Assembly: GCA_951799445.1 (NCBI GenBank) | Contig: OX637287.1 | Coordinates: forward strand, 31,762,224 to 31,826,223 | Direction of reading: 5' to 3' | Length of the DNA stretch: 64,000 bases | From: Pseudisothecium myosuroides | Lineage: Eukaryota > Streptophyta > Bryopsida > Hypnales > Lembophyllaceae | In this document: positions 1-11,814 of the stretch, one piece after another | Layout of the letters: the number at the start of each line of letters is the position of its first letter | How positions within the stretch are numbered: position 1 is the first letter of the stretch | Translations under genes and position numbers: made by a program | The notes under the pieces: generated by a model | Seen by the model: the letters and a program-made list of their open reading frames with translations, nothing else | Told to the model about the DNA's origin: nothing | The model's database searches: none

Positions 1-1335
1 GTTGAGAAAAAAGTTTTTTTGGACTCTGCCCTACAGCTTCAGCTGCCTTTGACCGGCATTCGTGGAAAATTTTTGCACTACAGACTTTGAATAAAAAAAT
101 TTACCATAATGAGGGTAATGTTTTACATATGTCCACCAAATTTCACTTCAAAAAAATTAGTGGAACACATCCAAAAAAATCTTGGAATGAGACTATGCCG
201 AAAAAATTGACAATACACTATCTTTTCTTGCTAACAAGATTTCTGCCTCATACTTTCAATACTCAAAAATTCCAATGGTGGATTGAAACATTTATTTATC
301 TTTGACAAACTCCCAAAAAAAAAATTAAAAAAAATTAAAAACTCTAATTTCTATTGAAATTAGAAGGCTTTTGTGATCCAAAGTCTTTAGGGCAAAGGGA
401 AAAAAAGGGACCCGGTTTGTTCCCCTGTGTTCCTGATATGTTCCCTATAGCGTTCCATTGCATGGGGCCTCCAACTCACTATCTCATCCACCTACCATGT
501 ACTCCATCCATCAAGTGTTTCTATCCACCTACTTCTCTACGAACTTCAAAAGTTCATAACTAATTCTACAAAGGTCCAAAAATTATGAAACGACTTGGGT
601 TAGATGCCACTTTCATTTCTCTTCCTCTGAAAATTTACTAAAAATTATTTCAGGCACTTCATCTTCCCCTAAAAGGCGATCAGCTCTCAAAAATAGCATA
701 CTACCTTATCTCCATCCAGGTAGTGGTGTTCCTGTGATTCTTTGTTGGCAGGCTCCTGTCACCACTTGCATGTTCTCCTCCATTTGCCATATAAGCTACA
801 TCAGATGGCATGCCAACTTCTAAGGACATGAGATGCAAGCCATGAAGGCCATTTGAACAACGTCCCTGTACCAAAAAATAATGTCAAAGGCTTGTATGGG
901 TGTCAAATTTTATGTTGTTTGTCAAGGCTCTAGAAATTCCTAGTTTTCCATAGAAGGTCCAAACACTTAGGATACTCTAGAATTCCATTATTTATTCATA
1001 AGGTGTCCTAGAACATTTAAAAAAATGAAAATGTGAGGGAACTCATTCTTCAATCACAATATTTACAACAATGGAATAAAAAAAAAGTAGATTCATAGCT
1101 GCACTTCTAAATGCCCCTAATTTTTTTGGCAATTGTATACTTCTTCCTCCTTCAAAAAAATCCACATTTCTATACATTTATTTCAAAATTTACCCTTCCA
1201 TCCACTGATGAAATATTGGCATATCCAATGATAGTTTGAGATCTTATAATAAAATTATAGAAACATTATTACAAAGTAATTCCTAAAGTATTTGTTACAA
1301 TTGTGCATGAAAATTATACTCACTTTGCAAATGGC
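1..1335. other. AT-rich intergenic stretch without a recognisable gene
   Basis: No coding frame here resembles a known protein; the short open frames are low-complexity and lack support. The only structure I can place is a repeat at about 545-660 that recurs near 51525-51650. The segment ends at the downstream side of the piggyBac pseudogene. Confidence 0.6.
545..660 (+). repeat. dispersed repeat, copy 1 (second copy near 51525-51650)
   Basis: The stretch from 'cttcaaaagttcataactaa' through 'ttagatgccacttt' and 'tttactaaaaattatttca' is matched in the same order, with scattered substitutions, at about 51525-51650. No terminal repeats or target duplication were found, so the element type is unknown. 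The second copy lies in the sequence inserted downstream of RLK2. Confidence 0.6.
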
Positions 1336-4300
1336 TTAGCCATTCAAACGTTCGTGAAAAATTTGGAAACACCCCTTGCGCCAACCCATAAATTTATTGC
1401 CACAAGTAGGGCAATATGTCTTTGACTGCGTCAATGGAGATGACCCATCATTGCAAACCACGCACGGATTGCGGTCCTTAGTAAATCCAGGGTAACACAC
1501 TTGCCTACGACGAGGTGGTTCTTCAAATTGTTAACATCTCTTCCCAGGCCATCTTGACGTTAGAGTTTCGCACAATTGAGTGTGAAATTGCAAATGCTTG
1601 ATTGGACGTTTTGGAGGATCTTGCGCCTTGCATTTGTCCATATAAATTATATACATATTCACAATGCTCGTATCAGCGAGAAAAAAGAAAACACGATGCC
1701 ACCACTTGTGGGACCGGGTCTAACATGAATATGACGCTCGTAATTGGTCAGCCACGTCGACACCACGCATGTGAGTTGTATACTCAAGATGTACCGGTGA
1801 TGTCTGAATGCTCTCCCGTTCTTCACCATTACGACGTGGAACTGTTACTACAGGAAATTCCCACGGAAATTGAATTGGACCCGCGTGCATTGAAATGATA
1901 AGAACCGCTTTCTTATCTTTCCATATAATGCTCAACATTTGCCTCGAATCATGCATGCGCCAATCTAGTGTGCCTTGCTCATTTCTGTTGAAATCCTTTG
2001 TATTTTTGAAAGCTTGAGGAAGACCCACCCGATTTGCCCTCATTGTGCCGGTTCCATATGTTTTTTTATCTAATAGATCTTTGAGTAAAGCAACGCTAGA
2101 GAAAAAATTGTCCATGACAATTACATGTCCTTTACCCTCGATTGGTACAAGCAAGCGCAATACAACGTTATGCGCTAATCGTGCTTCGCCACGTCCTCCC
2201 GGTCGTCGCATTTCTTCCTCAACTATGGGATTTTTTCCACAATAGACTTCAAAATTTGAAACAAATTTTGATTTTGAATCTGCCAAACACCAAACCTTCA
2301 AACCCCACTTCTGCGGCTTCTGGGGCATATACTGTCTAGCGGGGCAGTAAGTCCCCTTGTATCGAATCATCATTTTGTCAATTGTAGCAAACTTTCCAAC
2401 ATTCCATGCGTTTTGGCAATTGGACCTCATTGCATTCAATAACCACCTAACTTGCCCCATTTTGTCATATCCCGGCATTCGCTTATCGCTCTCATATGTT
2501 GCTGGATTTGTAACATGTAAACATTTTGTGAGTAATTCAAACCGGCTCCGTGACATCAAATTAGAGATAGTTGGACAATGAAAAAGGCCTTTCTTATGCC
2601 AGAAAGACTTCAAATTGGGTTGCTGCCTCATACTCATATATAATATGATGGCCATGAAAACCTTCAACTCCAATACGATAAGGTTTTCCCAATTTGGCCC
2701 TCCATAAGGGGGTTCATCCGTATTCAATGCTGTTGCGTACCGATTCGTTTCAGCAACAATGTCCCGTAGAATCCATAAGGGCCAAAACAACCCAAATAAG
2801 TCGGAAAAAGTAAGAAACCGATTTTCGGAGAACGTAGACCCATGACAACCAAGAAATTCTGCAGGTTCAGGGGCATAGGTAATAAAATTTTGATGCCAAA
2901 TAGAATCTCAATAAATATGCTTGATGCTATCCACATCCTCGTCATTGCCATCATCATACACATCGTCTTCTTCCTCTTCACCAAAATCTAACTCAGGATA
3001 CTCAATGTCCCCCTTGCTTCCGCTTTCATCTACAAATTTGAAATTTCCATGTGTCAAATCTTGCTAAATTAGCCCCCCTCAATTCCGTAGGCCATAAAAC
3101 CAGAAGTTCTCTTCATTTTTAAAAATAAACTTGACACTACCATTCCTAATGCAAAAGAACATGAAATAGAAAAATGGAAGTTATTCAATGAATCTCATTG
3201 TAAGATTTTGTAGTACAAGAACATAAAAATGTTTGAAAAACATTTTTCAAATTTTTACCACATACACTGCAAACTATATGCATTCAAAGTTAATTACAAA
3301 AACCCTTCTATAGCATTGAGGCAAATAAGTTCATGGCACTTCAAATCCTTTGAACATAGAATTATAGCATTGCATTTACTTTGAATTTACATTTTCCTAG
3401 TCTTTCTTGATGAAAAAGATGAAAAAAACAGCAATTTTAATTTTCCAAACAAATTATTAGGTACAAGTAGATTTATGATACAGGAAAACACTCAATTGCT
3501 AATATTTAAAAGGTGGACTATAATATACTATTTTCAACGGTGACATTCGTGTAGTATTAGAATTTAACACTATAAAAATTATTATTCCCACAAATGGTTG
3601 AAAGATACCTTCAAGACAAATTCTAAATTTTTTTTCCAAAAACATGTTGTAATTGCCCATAGAACAAGATGCACCATAAATTCTAAACCAAAAATCCAAA
3701 TGAGAAGAACTGAAGTTTTCCATGTCTTAGCAATAATATAAACTATGAAAATCAAGGCAGTGAAATTCTTGAATGAATTGTCTTTGATCTTTTTTTTCTT
3801 GTCTACTAAATTCAAACTGGTACTTATAGTGGTAAGATTCCTAATATCGGGCATTCATTGAAATAAAAATTATATTCCTCAAAAGCTAATAACTTCTTCA
3901 AATTCTTGAAAAAGTTCATGAAACATTCCTAAAAAATTTGCTTATATTACATTTTCCAAAATCTACTTGTTCCCCCTCATTCAAGTTTTATCCTATATTG
4001 TACCCAATTCCATTGCATCACAATCTCATACAATTGAAGATGTCTTGTATGCACAATTTTATTGTTCAATACTTGCACCAAGAAGCCTTTGGCTATTCTT
4101 TGTAAAAGAATTTTTACATAGTTGTAGCCAAAATAGTGTAGTTTATGCTATATATCCAGTGTTGACCTATGAATAATGTAGGTATCAACTATTTCTTATA
4201 TATATCACAAATTATCACTAAAGTATTCTTCAATATTTGCATCTGACTTGGATACATATGTGGCCCCTTCTCCAACATTTGGAAAAAATTGATCCTTTTT

Positions 4301-5275
4301 TCTACCCTTCTATTTCAAATCACTTCTCATTCTTTTAATTTTTCATATGTTTTTCAAAATAATCTGATGATTGCTATATTTGAAGTTCAAGCGGCAAACA
4401 TTACCTATATATCATCTACTTTTGATAAAGGTGTCACGAAGTATCACTATAATTACATTGCTAAAGAATTGTTTGAGAATTGAAGAAATGCATGTCCACT
4501 TTTCATAACTAAAGGAAAAAAAATGATTCTCCGACCGCCAAACCCAACTTGAAACCCCAACTGTATAGACAAATCTAGCAAAATAAAACTTTGCTATGCT
4601 TACCTGCTACGGGAGGGCTGTTCGAGCGTTGCCATTGCAGACGTTCTCGATGGCGCTTCCAACCTCGTCCCCGTGGGTGCTCCGTGGCTGTTTCTGCATT
4701 CTCGCATTGGTTGCCCTCATCCCCATTGGAGCTCTCCCAAGTTGGCGAAGGCACCCTAGTCACTCCATCGACAGAGGTTACAGGCTCTTGAACTAGACCA
4801 CCCTCGTTTGGAAGCTCTTGATGTACAATCTCCATCTCCACCCTCGTTGATGCACTTGCATCACGCGATCGTTTGGGTGGACGTGCAATCTCCTCAGGGT
4901 TGTATAACAACTCCGGAGGCCAAAGGAGATCATCAAGATCTCGAATTTCGTGGAAGGAGTAGGGGCCTTCCTCAAAGTCCTCTTCTTCTAGTTCTTCACA
5001 ACTGGAGGCTCTACCTCCAATTTCATTCTCCTGGCTATCAATGAAGTTTGGATTCACGTTGCCAATGATGTTAGTGTCCTCTGGGAAGAAATTCTCTTGA
5101 CCTTCTTCTAGTAATGACGGTACAAAGAGAGGTGTAGGATAATCAAATCCTATTTGTGATGGAATAGGGGGGGTAGGACTCTGAGGTGGACATTGCGAAT
5201 TAGAAGAAGATGGAGTATCTTGGGCTAGTAATCTGCAACTGCGACAAACGGGCAGTCCATCCCGTGCAATCTGAT
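1336..5275 (-). pseudogene. piggyBac-type transposase (DDE_Tnp_1_7), spliced, broken by three nonsense codons
   Basis: A piggyBac transposase would excise and insert DNA at TTAA sites. Two exons are visible. Exon 1 (about 5275-4604) encodes an acidic N-terminus with a basic NLS-like stretch (RPPKRSRDAS). Exon 2 (3029-1336) encodes the catalytic core and C-terminus. The intron (4603-3030) has donor GTAAGC and an AG acceptor, and the reading frame continues across it (phase 1). The three family aspartates are recognisable in ATIDKMMIRYKG, VIVMDNFFSS and MRGVDVADQL. A C-terminal Cys-rich zinc domain (VCYPGF..CVVCND..YCPTCGN..GC) ends at the TAA at 1336-1338. In-frame stops TGA 2908-2910, TAG 1720-1722 and TAA 1531-1533 break it. 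The 5' end abuts the giant LTR at 5357, so upstream exons may be displaced. No TTAA-flanked ends for this copy were found. Family assignment is firm; activity is very unlikely. Confidence 0.87.
3030..4603 (-). other. intron of the piggyBac transposase pseudogene
   Basis: The donor GTAAGC at 4603 and the acceptor AG at 3030-3031 join two frames that continue as one acidic region of the transposase. The 1.57-kb intron is AT-rich. A short stretch around 3853-3925 resembles part of the TTAA elements described at 32-33 kb and 46 kb, but is too short to call an insertion. Confidence 0.7.
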
Positions 5276-6646
5276 AGAAATCAAATATAATGCAACTTAG
5301 GACTTAGGAAATTGAAAGTATCAATAGAAGAAAAGTGATGGAGTTCATCTGTAGAGTGTGAGCTCCCAATTTGTCACTAGGGACTCGTAGAATTATTTTT
5401 TTGGAAATTTGCAATTTAAAGTTGATAAAAGTATACAAAAATCCATAAAAAGAGTGTAGAACCGAAATAGGGTTGTGTCATACCCATTATAGTATTTGGT
5501 CTAGATTTGTGTTTTTACTTAGAATCCCCCAAACCTTGCCTAAAAATAGTATAGAAATAACGAAAAAGGTTAGATTTGGGGGATTCGATTCACACAGCCC
5601 CAAAAGGGCTAAATCCCACCATGAATGTGGCAATTCATGGCTAGGTCGGTCCGAGGGATCCACAGCGAGGCCACTAGGTCGGGTCCTAGAGTTAGATTTA
5701 GAATTCCCCATTAGATCGACGAATTCCCAAAATCCCGATTGTTAGCATGTAGGAGCCACTCACGCAAGACCGAGCTTGTGGAGGAATCTACAGCCCAAGG
5801 ATGGAGTTCTAGGGTGAATCCCATGCCAGGAGTCCAACGGCAAAATCGGTTCGCCAAGATTCTTCCACCTGCAGAAGATTCCCGCACCGTCGCCACTTCA
5901 AGGAGATGTCCAGTTTAAATCTCCATTGACCAATCGTGCCAGGTACGGAAACACACCTGCACGTCTTTCATGCGACTCCCTGAGAGGTCACGTGAAAAAT
6001 CCCGGCATCTTCCAACTTGCAGAAGAACCTTTTCCCGGGTAGTCAACTCTCCTAACCTCCAACGGGAATTTCATGGAAATTACCCAGGTTACAATAAAAT
6101 CTCACTAAAAATTAGACTAGCTTGTTTTATGTTAATAATGCGCTCCGTGGAGTTTCACGACATTCCGATAGCGGCAAGTACCCAAACCGGTGAGATTCCT
6201 CGGGAATTAACCACGTGGCGGGGTCCCCGCCACGTTGACCGGCATTCCGGGACCATACGATGGCAAAACAAAGTCAACCAAAAGTCCTTCCCGACTCTCT
6301 CGCACCTACCGGAAACCCTAGGCTATTCACATTTCTCAAAATAGGAGACCCCCAAGATCTAGGATTTTACCACAATTTGGTTTTTAAACTAAATTAGCCT
6401 GCGATGGGTTTTTGGCCTCGGTACGGGGGGTACAAGGATCTACGACTAAACACGGCGTTCTGGATCCAACGGCGCAATCCGTTCGACGATTGGAGCTAAT
6501 CTCCAAAAGTTAGGATGTTGGTCCAGCATAGATGGTAGAAGTAGAAATTTAGGATGTAGGATGAAAATCTTTGAGGATGAGGATGAAAATCCCCGTTGAT
6601 AAGGTTACCTTAGAACTCTAGAGGGAGGAGTGGGCCCTTGGAAACC

Positions 6647-6653
6647 TATATAA
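6647..6653 (+). promoter_or_regulatory. TATA box of giant LTR copy L
   Basis: TATATAA lies in a GC-richer context about 1.3 kb inside the LTR. The mirror copy in LTR R is at 23539-23545. A G-box/ABRE-like CCACGTGGC occurs upstream at about 6209-6217, and a corresponding CCACGTGG is seen in copy R. This suggests a U3 promoter; the transcription start is not determined. Confidence 0.5.
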
Positions 6654-7129
6654 GGGCCCCATTTCTCTCTCTAGAACACCCCCAATTCTTGTTTTGGGTC
6701 CTTGGATCCATGGGTCCATGGGTCCAAGTTATTTTGGATATTTTGGCGTTTGAAGCCAAAAACCTCTACGGTGTTTTCGGAGCACTTTTGACTCCATTGT
6801 TGTTCCATTTCAAGCTTTGAAGGTCTTTGGAGGTCCTTTTATCTTGCCTTATGTACTCTTTGTGCTCTTGTTGTGAGTTGAGCGGTTGTTTTATACTTTG
6901 TATGTCCTTCTTGTGCCCTCCTGAGCTAGTTTTTGTGATTTTAGGAGTCTTTTGGGATCTTGCACTAACCCTAGAGCAACCCCCCACCGTACCTTGGCGA
7001 TGCTGCTTTGGGGGGCCTTTAGAGTGTGAGTTTGTTGTGTTACCACGTGTCCTAACTTGTGTGTATTTCTTAAGTGATTTGAACTTCCTTCTTTTAACTT
7101 CTCTCTTGTTGAGTGGACCCCCCTCCGAG

Positions 7130-7370
7130 GCAGCGGAGCTTTGACTTTGATAGGTGTTGTTTTTAGAGTGTATTTTCCTATCTTCTTCTAAAGTCTCTCT
7201 CGTTGTGTGGACCCTCCCTGGGACAGCGAAGCTTTGAACTTGTGACTGCAAAAAGTCCTATAGTGTGTGTTAAAACAGACCGGACGGCGAAGTTTTGAAC
7301 TCCCGGAGTGCTACAAAGTCCTAAAGTTGGTGTTAAATCCAACTTTACAGTGAAGCTTTGAACCTCCCCA
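7130..7370 (+). repeat. tandem motif AGCGAAGCTTTGAAC, four degenerate units inside giant LTR L
   Basis: Four related units centred near 7134, 7213, 7283 and 7352, spaced about 70 bp apart, share a core close to GGCGAAGCTTTGAAC. The same series appears in reverse complement in copy R around 22840-23080. It looks like an internal minisatellite of the LTR. Confidence 0.55.
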
Positions 7371-7479
7371 GTCCTTAGTTCCAAAGTCTAGTTTCCAAGA
7401 CCTTTTTGGAAATGTCTAGAGTTTAGCTTCCAAGATATTTAGCATTAGCAAGTTCCGTGTTATCAAAGTTTAGCAAAAA

Positions 7480-7735
7480 TTTAGTTTTTCCTTAGTTTAG
7501 AAAGAATCCAGTTTCCCCTAGTTTTTAGCCAGGCCTAGTCTTTTCTTAGTCTTTAGAAAAGCAGTTTAGAAAATCAATCCAAAAAACTAGTTTAGAAAAC
7601 CAATTTAGAAAAAACCAGTCCAGAATTCCAGTCTAGAAACCAGTTTAGAAAACCAGTTTAGAATTCCAGTCCAGAAAACCAGCCAAAAAACCAGTTCAAA
7701 ACCCAGCCAGAAACCAGTTCAAAAATTTTAATTAA
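7480..7735 (+). repeat. minisatellite of CCAGTTTAGAAAA-like units in giant LTR L
   Basis: Short units close to CCAGTTTAGAAAA or CCAGTCCAGAATT repeat imperfectly across the stretch. They are followed by an ATAAATA run and a C/G-rich patch with CCAGCCAGCCAGG. Copy R has the mirrored region around 22330-22740. It is non-coding. Confidence 0.55.
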
Positions 7736-8749
7736 AATAAATAAATAAATAAAAACAAACCCAACCCCCCCAGCCAGCCAGGAGAGCTGGGCGGCCAGGC
7801 AGGGAGCTTGGGCCGGGGGCTACCTCAACCTTGTCCTTTTGGGGGGGTTTTGTCCTCCTTGGAAAAATTATGGGATTAACCTACCACTAAACTGGGTGGG
7901 AATGGAGGTTTAGAAGCCTAAAATGGAAAGGGAGGAGGGAGAAAAAGAGGTGCACCACCATACCTGCACACAAGCAAATTCCAACTCTCACCAACAAGCA
8001 AATCACACCTACACAATAGAGGAAGGTTAGAGGAGAATAGAATGAAATAGGAATTGAGGTGAGAGAGACGATCAGTAGTACCCTAGACCTAGGGCTAGTA
8101 GACCTAGGAGGAAATCTTGGGAAGGCTTAGTGACCATTAGAAGGAAGATTAGTATGACGAAAAGTTGGAAGGTATAAGGGGGTAGGAGAGACCATTCATT
8201 TTCTTGGTTTTTGGAGTTCGAGTGTAAGGCTCCATAAAAGCTTAGGTGGAATAGTATTAGAGTAGAAGGAGAGAAGGAGAAAGAAAAGAAAGGAGAAGGG
8301 GAAAGAAGGAAGTTAGATTGCACGGGTGTATTATTTTCAAAAATTAAGCAGTGAGCTTGGAAAAAAATCAAACAAAACAAAAGATTACCATAGAGCATGA
8401 GAATGTGCATGCGGATGTGGACGACGTTATTTTCAACACCGGCAGTGAGGAGGTGAGTTTTTAAATTAATCCTTGGTGTTTTTCCCTAATTAGCATCGGT
8501 TTCCTTAATCAACCCTTAAAAGCGCGATTAGCAAGCCAAGATTAGTGCAAATTAGAAGTTTAGATTCAATAGGTTAGAGATTAAAAGTAGAGGTTTCCGG
8601 AAACATATTACACTTAGGATTTGGCTTTAAATTGACCGTTTTTGGATAAGTTAAGTAGTAGGGGGGAGGACGGAGGAATTTGATTAAAATTTCATCCAAA
8701 GAGAACCATGGACGGAGATTAGGGATTTAGATTAGAAAGAAAATCTAAG

Positions 8750-9480
8750 ATTTAAATTAGGGATTAATTAACGGTTGAAAACTAGAGTCAAATTAAGGTT
8801 CTAGTTCAAAGAGTTAAATTCTAAAGTCAAAGTTTAGAGTTAACTTGGGAAAGTAAAAAGTTAGAGTTAATTGGAAAGTTTAATCTAGAGTTAATTCTCA
8901 AGTCAAATCTTAGGGTAGATTAAAAGAAAGAGTTTAGATTTAATTAGGAAGTCAAAAATTAGAATAAAAAGTAGAAGTCAAAAGTGGAAGTTAAAATCAA
9001 TTTAGGAGGTAGATTTTTAGAGTTAAAATAGGAGTTAAATTTGGAAGTAGAAAGTCAAAATTATAAAGTCGAAAGTTAGAATTAAATTTAAGGTTAAATT
9101 TTTGGGTCAATTGAGAAGTAAAAAATTAGAGTAAAAAACTAAAAATAGAAGTTAAAAGTTAGAGGTAGAAGTTAAAATTTAGAGTTAGGTTAGAAAGTAA
9201 AAACTTAGAGTTAAAAGTCAAAATATAGAGTTAACTTTGGAGGGTAAATTTTAGAGTTAGTTTAGGAAGTAAAAACCTAGGGTCAAAGGTCAAGAGATAG
9301 AGTTAAATTTCGAGGGTAAATTTTAGAGTTAATTTAGGAGTAAAAATCAAGCGTAAAAGTCAAAACATAGAGTCAAACTTGGAGGTTAAAATTTAGAACT
9401 AAGTCAAAGGGGTAAAAACCTAGAGTTACCTTTGGAAATTGGAAATTAGAGTAAAAGTTGAACTTTAGGATTGGTCTTTA
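8750..9480 (+). repeat. purine-rich minisatellite (AAAGTTAGAGTTAAA-like) in giant LTR L
   Basis: About 700 bp are built from irregular repeats of AGTTAGAGTTAAA and AAAGTAAAAA-like units, almost without C on this strand. The mirror-image pyrimidine-rich copy occupies about 20822-21560 in LTR R. It is non-coding. Confidence 0.65.
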
Positions 9481-9508
9481 GAAGTAGAACTTCCAGGTGG
9501 AGCGTTAA

Positions 9509-10432
9509 CCCCTAAAGGACCAACATGCCTTTTTTGGCAACATAAAAATTTTAGGCAGGTACGTGTGACTGGAGATTTGCATATTTTGGGCTAAAATTTT
9601 TATAGAAGGTGGGGACAAGGAATATCTTTCAAATGCACCAAATTTCATGACATTTGAAAATACGAGTCAAAAGTTATGGCCTAGTATGTTGTTTGTTGGT
9701 CAACTCGGGCAATCTGGGCAGATAAAAAAAAATCATTTTTTTCAAAAATAAAAATTTGAAATTGGTTTATTAAATTTATATATACATGGAAAGCTTTGAA
9801 TCATTTCATTCTGATCAATGAGTCAAACGTTATGAGGATTTTTAGTTTGCGGGCAGTTATGGATTGTCTACTCTAAAATAAACTTTGAAGTCGTTTAATT
9901 CACTCAATTTTCAATGTTTTTCAAAAAAAATAAAATTGTAGGATGTAGATTGTTTATTCCAACATTGCAACCACCGGAATTGGCATTTTTCAATTCCATA
10001 ATTAACTTCTTAACAATTTAGTGTTTTGAACAATTCTGTACTTCTTTCTACCTACTATTTTTTCCTATATGTTGTACAATTCCAAATAATCTGAAAATTT
10101 TCAAGCATGTAGCCAACTTACCTTGAAGAATGAATCCAAAGAAGCACAATCATTTTGGAAATTTTTTCATAATAATCTGACCTTGTGAAGTGCAGCTGCT
10201 CGTTTTTTCGCAAGACCAAAAAAAGGGCTTTTGCCACTTCAAACGCTAATATCTTCCAATCTACACGATGAAATTTTTTGAAATTTTTTCTACATATTCT
10301 CAAACTAGAGTACTACAAGATCCTACAATTACATGTGTCCAAAAATGATATTTTTCAAAAATTTGGTAATTGTACTAGAAATGGCAGTTTTGGAGCATTT
10401 TTGGTGAGAACATAGTCAAGGAACTTTAGGGG
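9509..10432 (+). mobile_element. TTAA-flanked piggyBac-type MITE E1 (924 bp)
   Basis: It begins CCCCTAAAGGACC and ends CTTTAGGGG (inverted termini), with TTAA on both sides (9505-9508 and 10433-10436). That is the piggyBac integration signature. It has no coding capacity. It is nested in giant LTR L; the matching place in LTR R (about 20791-20800) is uninterrupted, so E1 inserted after the two LTR copies separated. It is closely related to E6 (52625-53545). Confidence 0.85.
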
Positions 10433-10820
10433 TTAAAACACAAAGATAGTCTTAGGGAGTTATGGAAGGAACATAGGGGTTCCATTTCATGTAGTTAGGG
10501 ACGTTAGAAATGATGCCAACTACCCAGTCAACCCTAGACATAGGATAGATAGTTAGGAAGTTAGAATTTCACTATCACCCCTGATCATTGCAGTTAGATT
10601 GGAAGTTATCACATGCATCTCTAGTCGATCATTTCTTTTGCCCATTCACAACACTTAGGAAACGTTAGCAAAAAAAGATCCATTGCTTGGAAGGCACACT
10701 AGATCGCGCTTACAACACCCCCATATATTAAAAAAGTGGATAAAAGCATAGAACCTGGTCGGTATTCGCTTTATTACCAAGGGTGGGTAATCTTACCCCC
10801 ACAACCTACTTTTGTTTCAA

Positions 10821-11739
10821 CCCCGAAAGGACTGTTGTCCCTTCAGGGGACAAATGGGATTTCGGGCAGATACCTACAAACTGAATTTTTGTTGTAATTT
10901 TTAGAAACTTTTTTTGAGATAGAAAAACTGATAAGCTTTGTGGGAAATATCATTTTTTTCACAATTGGTGCCCAGGAACAAAAGTTATGATTAAATAAGC
11001 TCAAAATAAAGGACAGGGGGGGGAGGAGGCAACAAAAAAAAATTTGAAAAAATTTGAATCTTTTTTTTGAATTTTTTTTCTTTATAGATTACATTTTTGT
11101 CTATCATGAAAGCTTTCATTCATTTCATTTGGATTGTTTATGAGAAAATTATGGACAATCTTGTTTTTTAGGCAATTAGAGCATCTTCTTGAAAAAAATA
11201 ACTTGTAAGATATGCAATTTTTGCAATTTAAAAAAAATAAAATTCCACATAGTTTAGTTTACTTGCTAAAACAATCTCACCATTGGGATTAGTGCCTTTT
11301 AATTCCATCTAAAGGATATTAATATTTAGATTTTCCTTCTATCTCTTACCTATTTCTACTTAAGAATTTTTTTAATAATGAAAATTAAGTTTTTTCGAAT
11401 TTTTTTTTATCCTAGATTTTGAACTCAATTCTCCACTATAAAGATTTAAAGTTCAAAACTTTGTAGTGCAAAATTTTTAAGCTAAAAATGTTCAAAGTCA
11501 AAAAATCTAGTCCCGCAATGTGCTGAAAAACTTGTTTTTTTCACTTTAAATGTAGATATCTTGCAATTTGTGTGGTCAAAAATTCTGAAATTTTTTCAAT
11601 ACATTTTGATACTAGTTAGGTGTAAGATCCTATAATTAGATGTAGAAAAAAACATTTTTCAATTTTTTTTTACTCTTAGCTATAGAAATGGCAATTTTGA
11701 GTGTTTTTTGGCTAAAAAAAGGCCTTGGGTCTTGAGGGG
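10821..11739 (+). mobile_element. TTAA-flanked piggyBac-type MITE E2 (919 bp)
   Basis: It begins CCCCGAAAGGACTG and ends CTTGAGGGG, with TTAA at 11740-11743 on the right and a one-base variant TCAA at 10817-10820 on the left. Just inside the left end is a short palindrome (TTGTCCC..GGGGACAA) shared with E5. The interior aligns by eye with E5 (46261-47193) along most of its length. It is non-coding. Confidence 0.8.
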
Positions 11740-11814
11740 TTAATAGACTGGATGGTCACTTTGGAGCAGCCCTCCAAAGGCTCCAAAATTCTTCTAATGT
11801 GAAATTAAATCTTC

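Larger units (their letters stand above)
5357..10803 (+). mobile_element. giant LTR, copy L (about 4.5 kb without its nested element)
   Basis: It starts TGTGAGCTCCC and ends CCCCCACA. It is matched over its length, in reverse complement, by copy R (14139-24365). No protein-coding frame is seen. A TATA box lies at 6647-6653, followed by degenerate minisatellites. Copy L has about 450 bp (5690-6165) that copy R lacks, and copy R lacks the TTAA element nested here at 9509-10432. The expected 5-bp target duplication is not seen (TAGAG before, ACCTA after). Copy L may therefore be a recombined solo LTR or an LTR whose element was lost. Calling it an LTR rests on copy R, which has TG..CA ends and a perfect TSD. 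Confidence 0.75.

Noticed and set aside
666..680. CCCCTAAAAGGCG as another TTAA-element terminus
   Set aside because: It is preceded by TCTT rather than TTAA and followed by sequence unlike any of the elements; no partner end was found.
1602..1898. Plus-strand open frame of 98 codons
   Set aside because: It is antisense to the piggyBac transposase core, and its sequence has no independent support.
3853..3925. Copy of a TTAA element in the transposase intron
   Set aside because: Only about 70 A/T-rich bases resemble E4/E5, without ends or TTAA, so chance similarity cannot be excluded.
1336..5275. Transposase as the proven source of the TTAA MITEs
   Set aside because: No terminal repeats of this copy could be found, so the link is only family-level and is stated as a hypothesis.
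8072..8410. Minus-strand open frame of 112 codons in giant LTR L
   Set aside because: A low-complexity T/C-rich stretch; the mirrored region in LTR R does not keep the same frame.
8750..9480. Interstitial telomere repeats
   Set aside because: The units (AGTTAGAGTTAAA) resemble but do not equal TTTAGGG, and the spacing is irregular.
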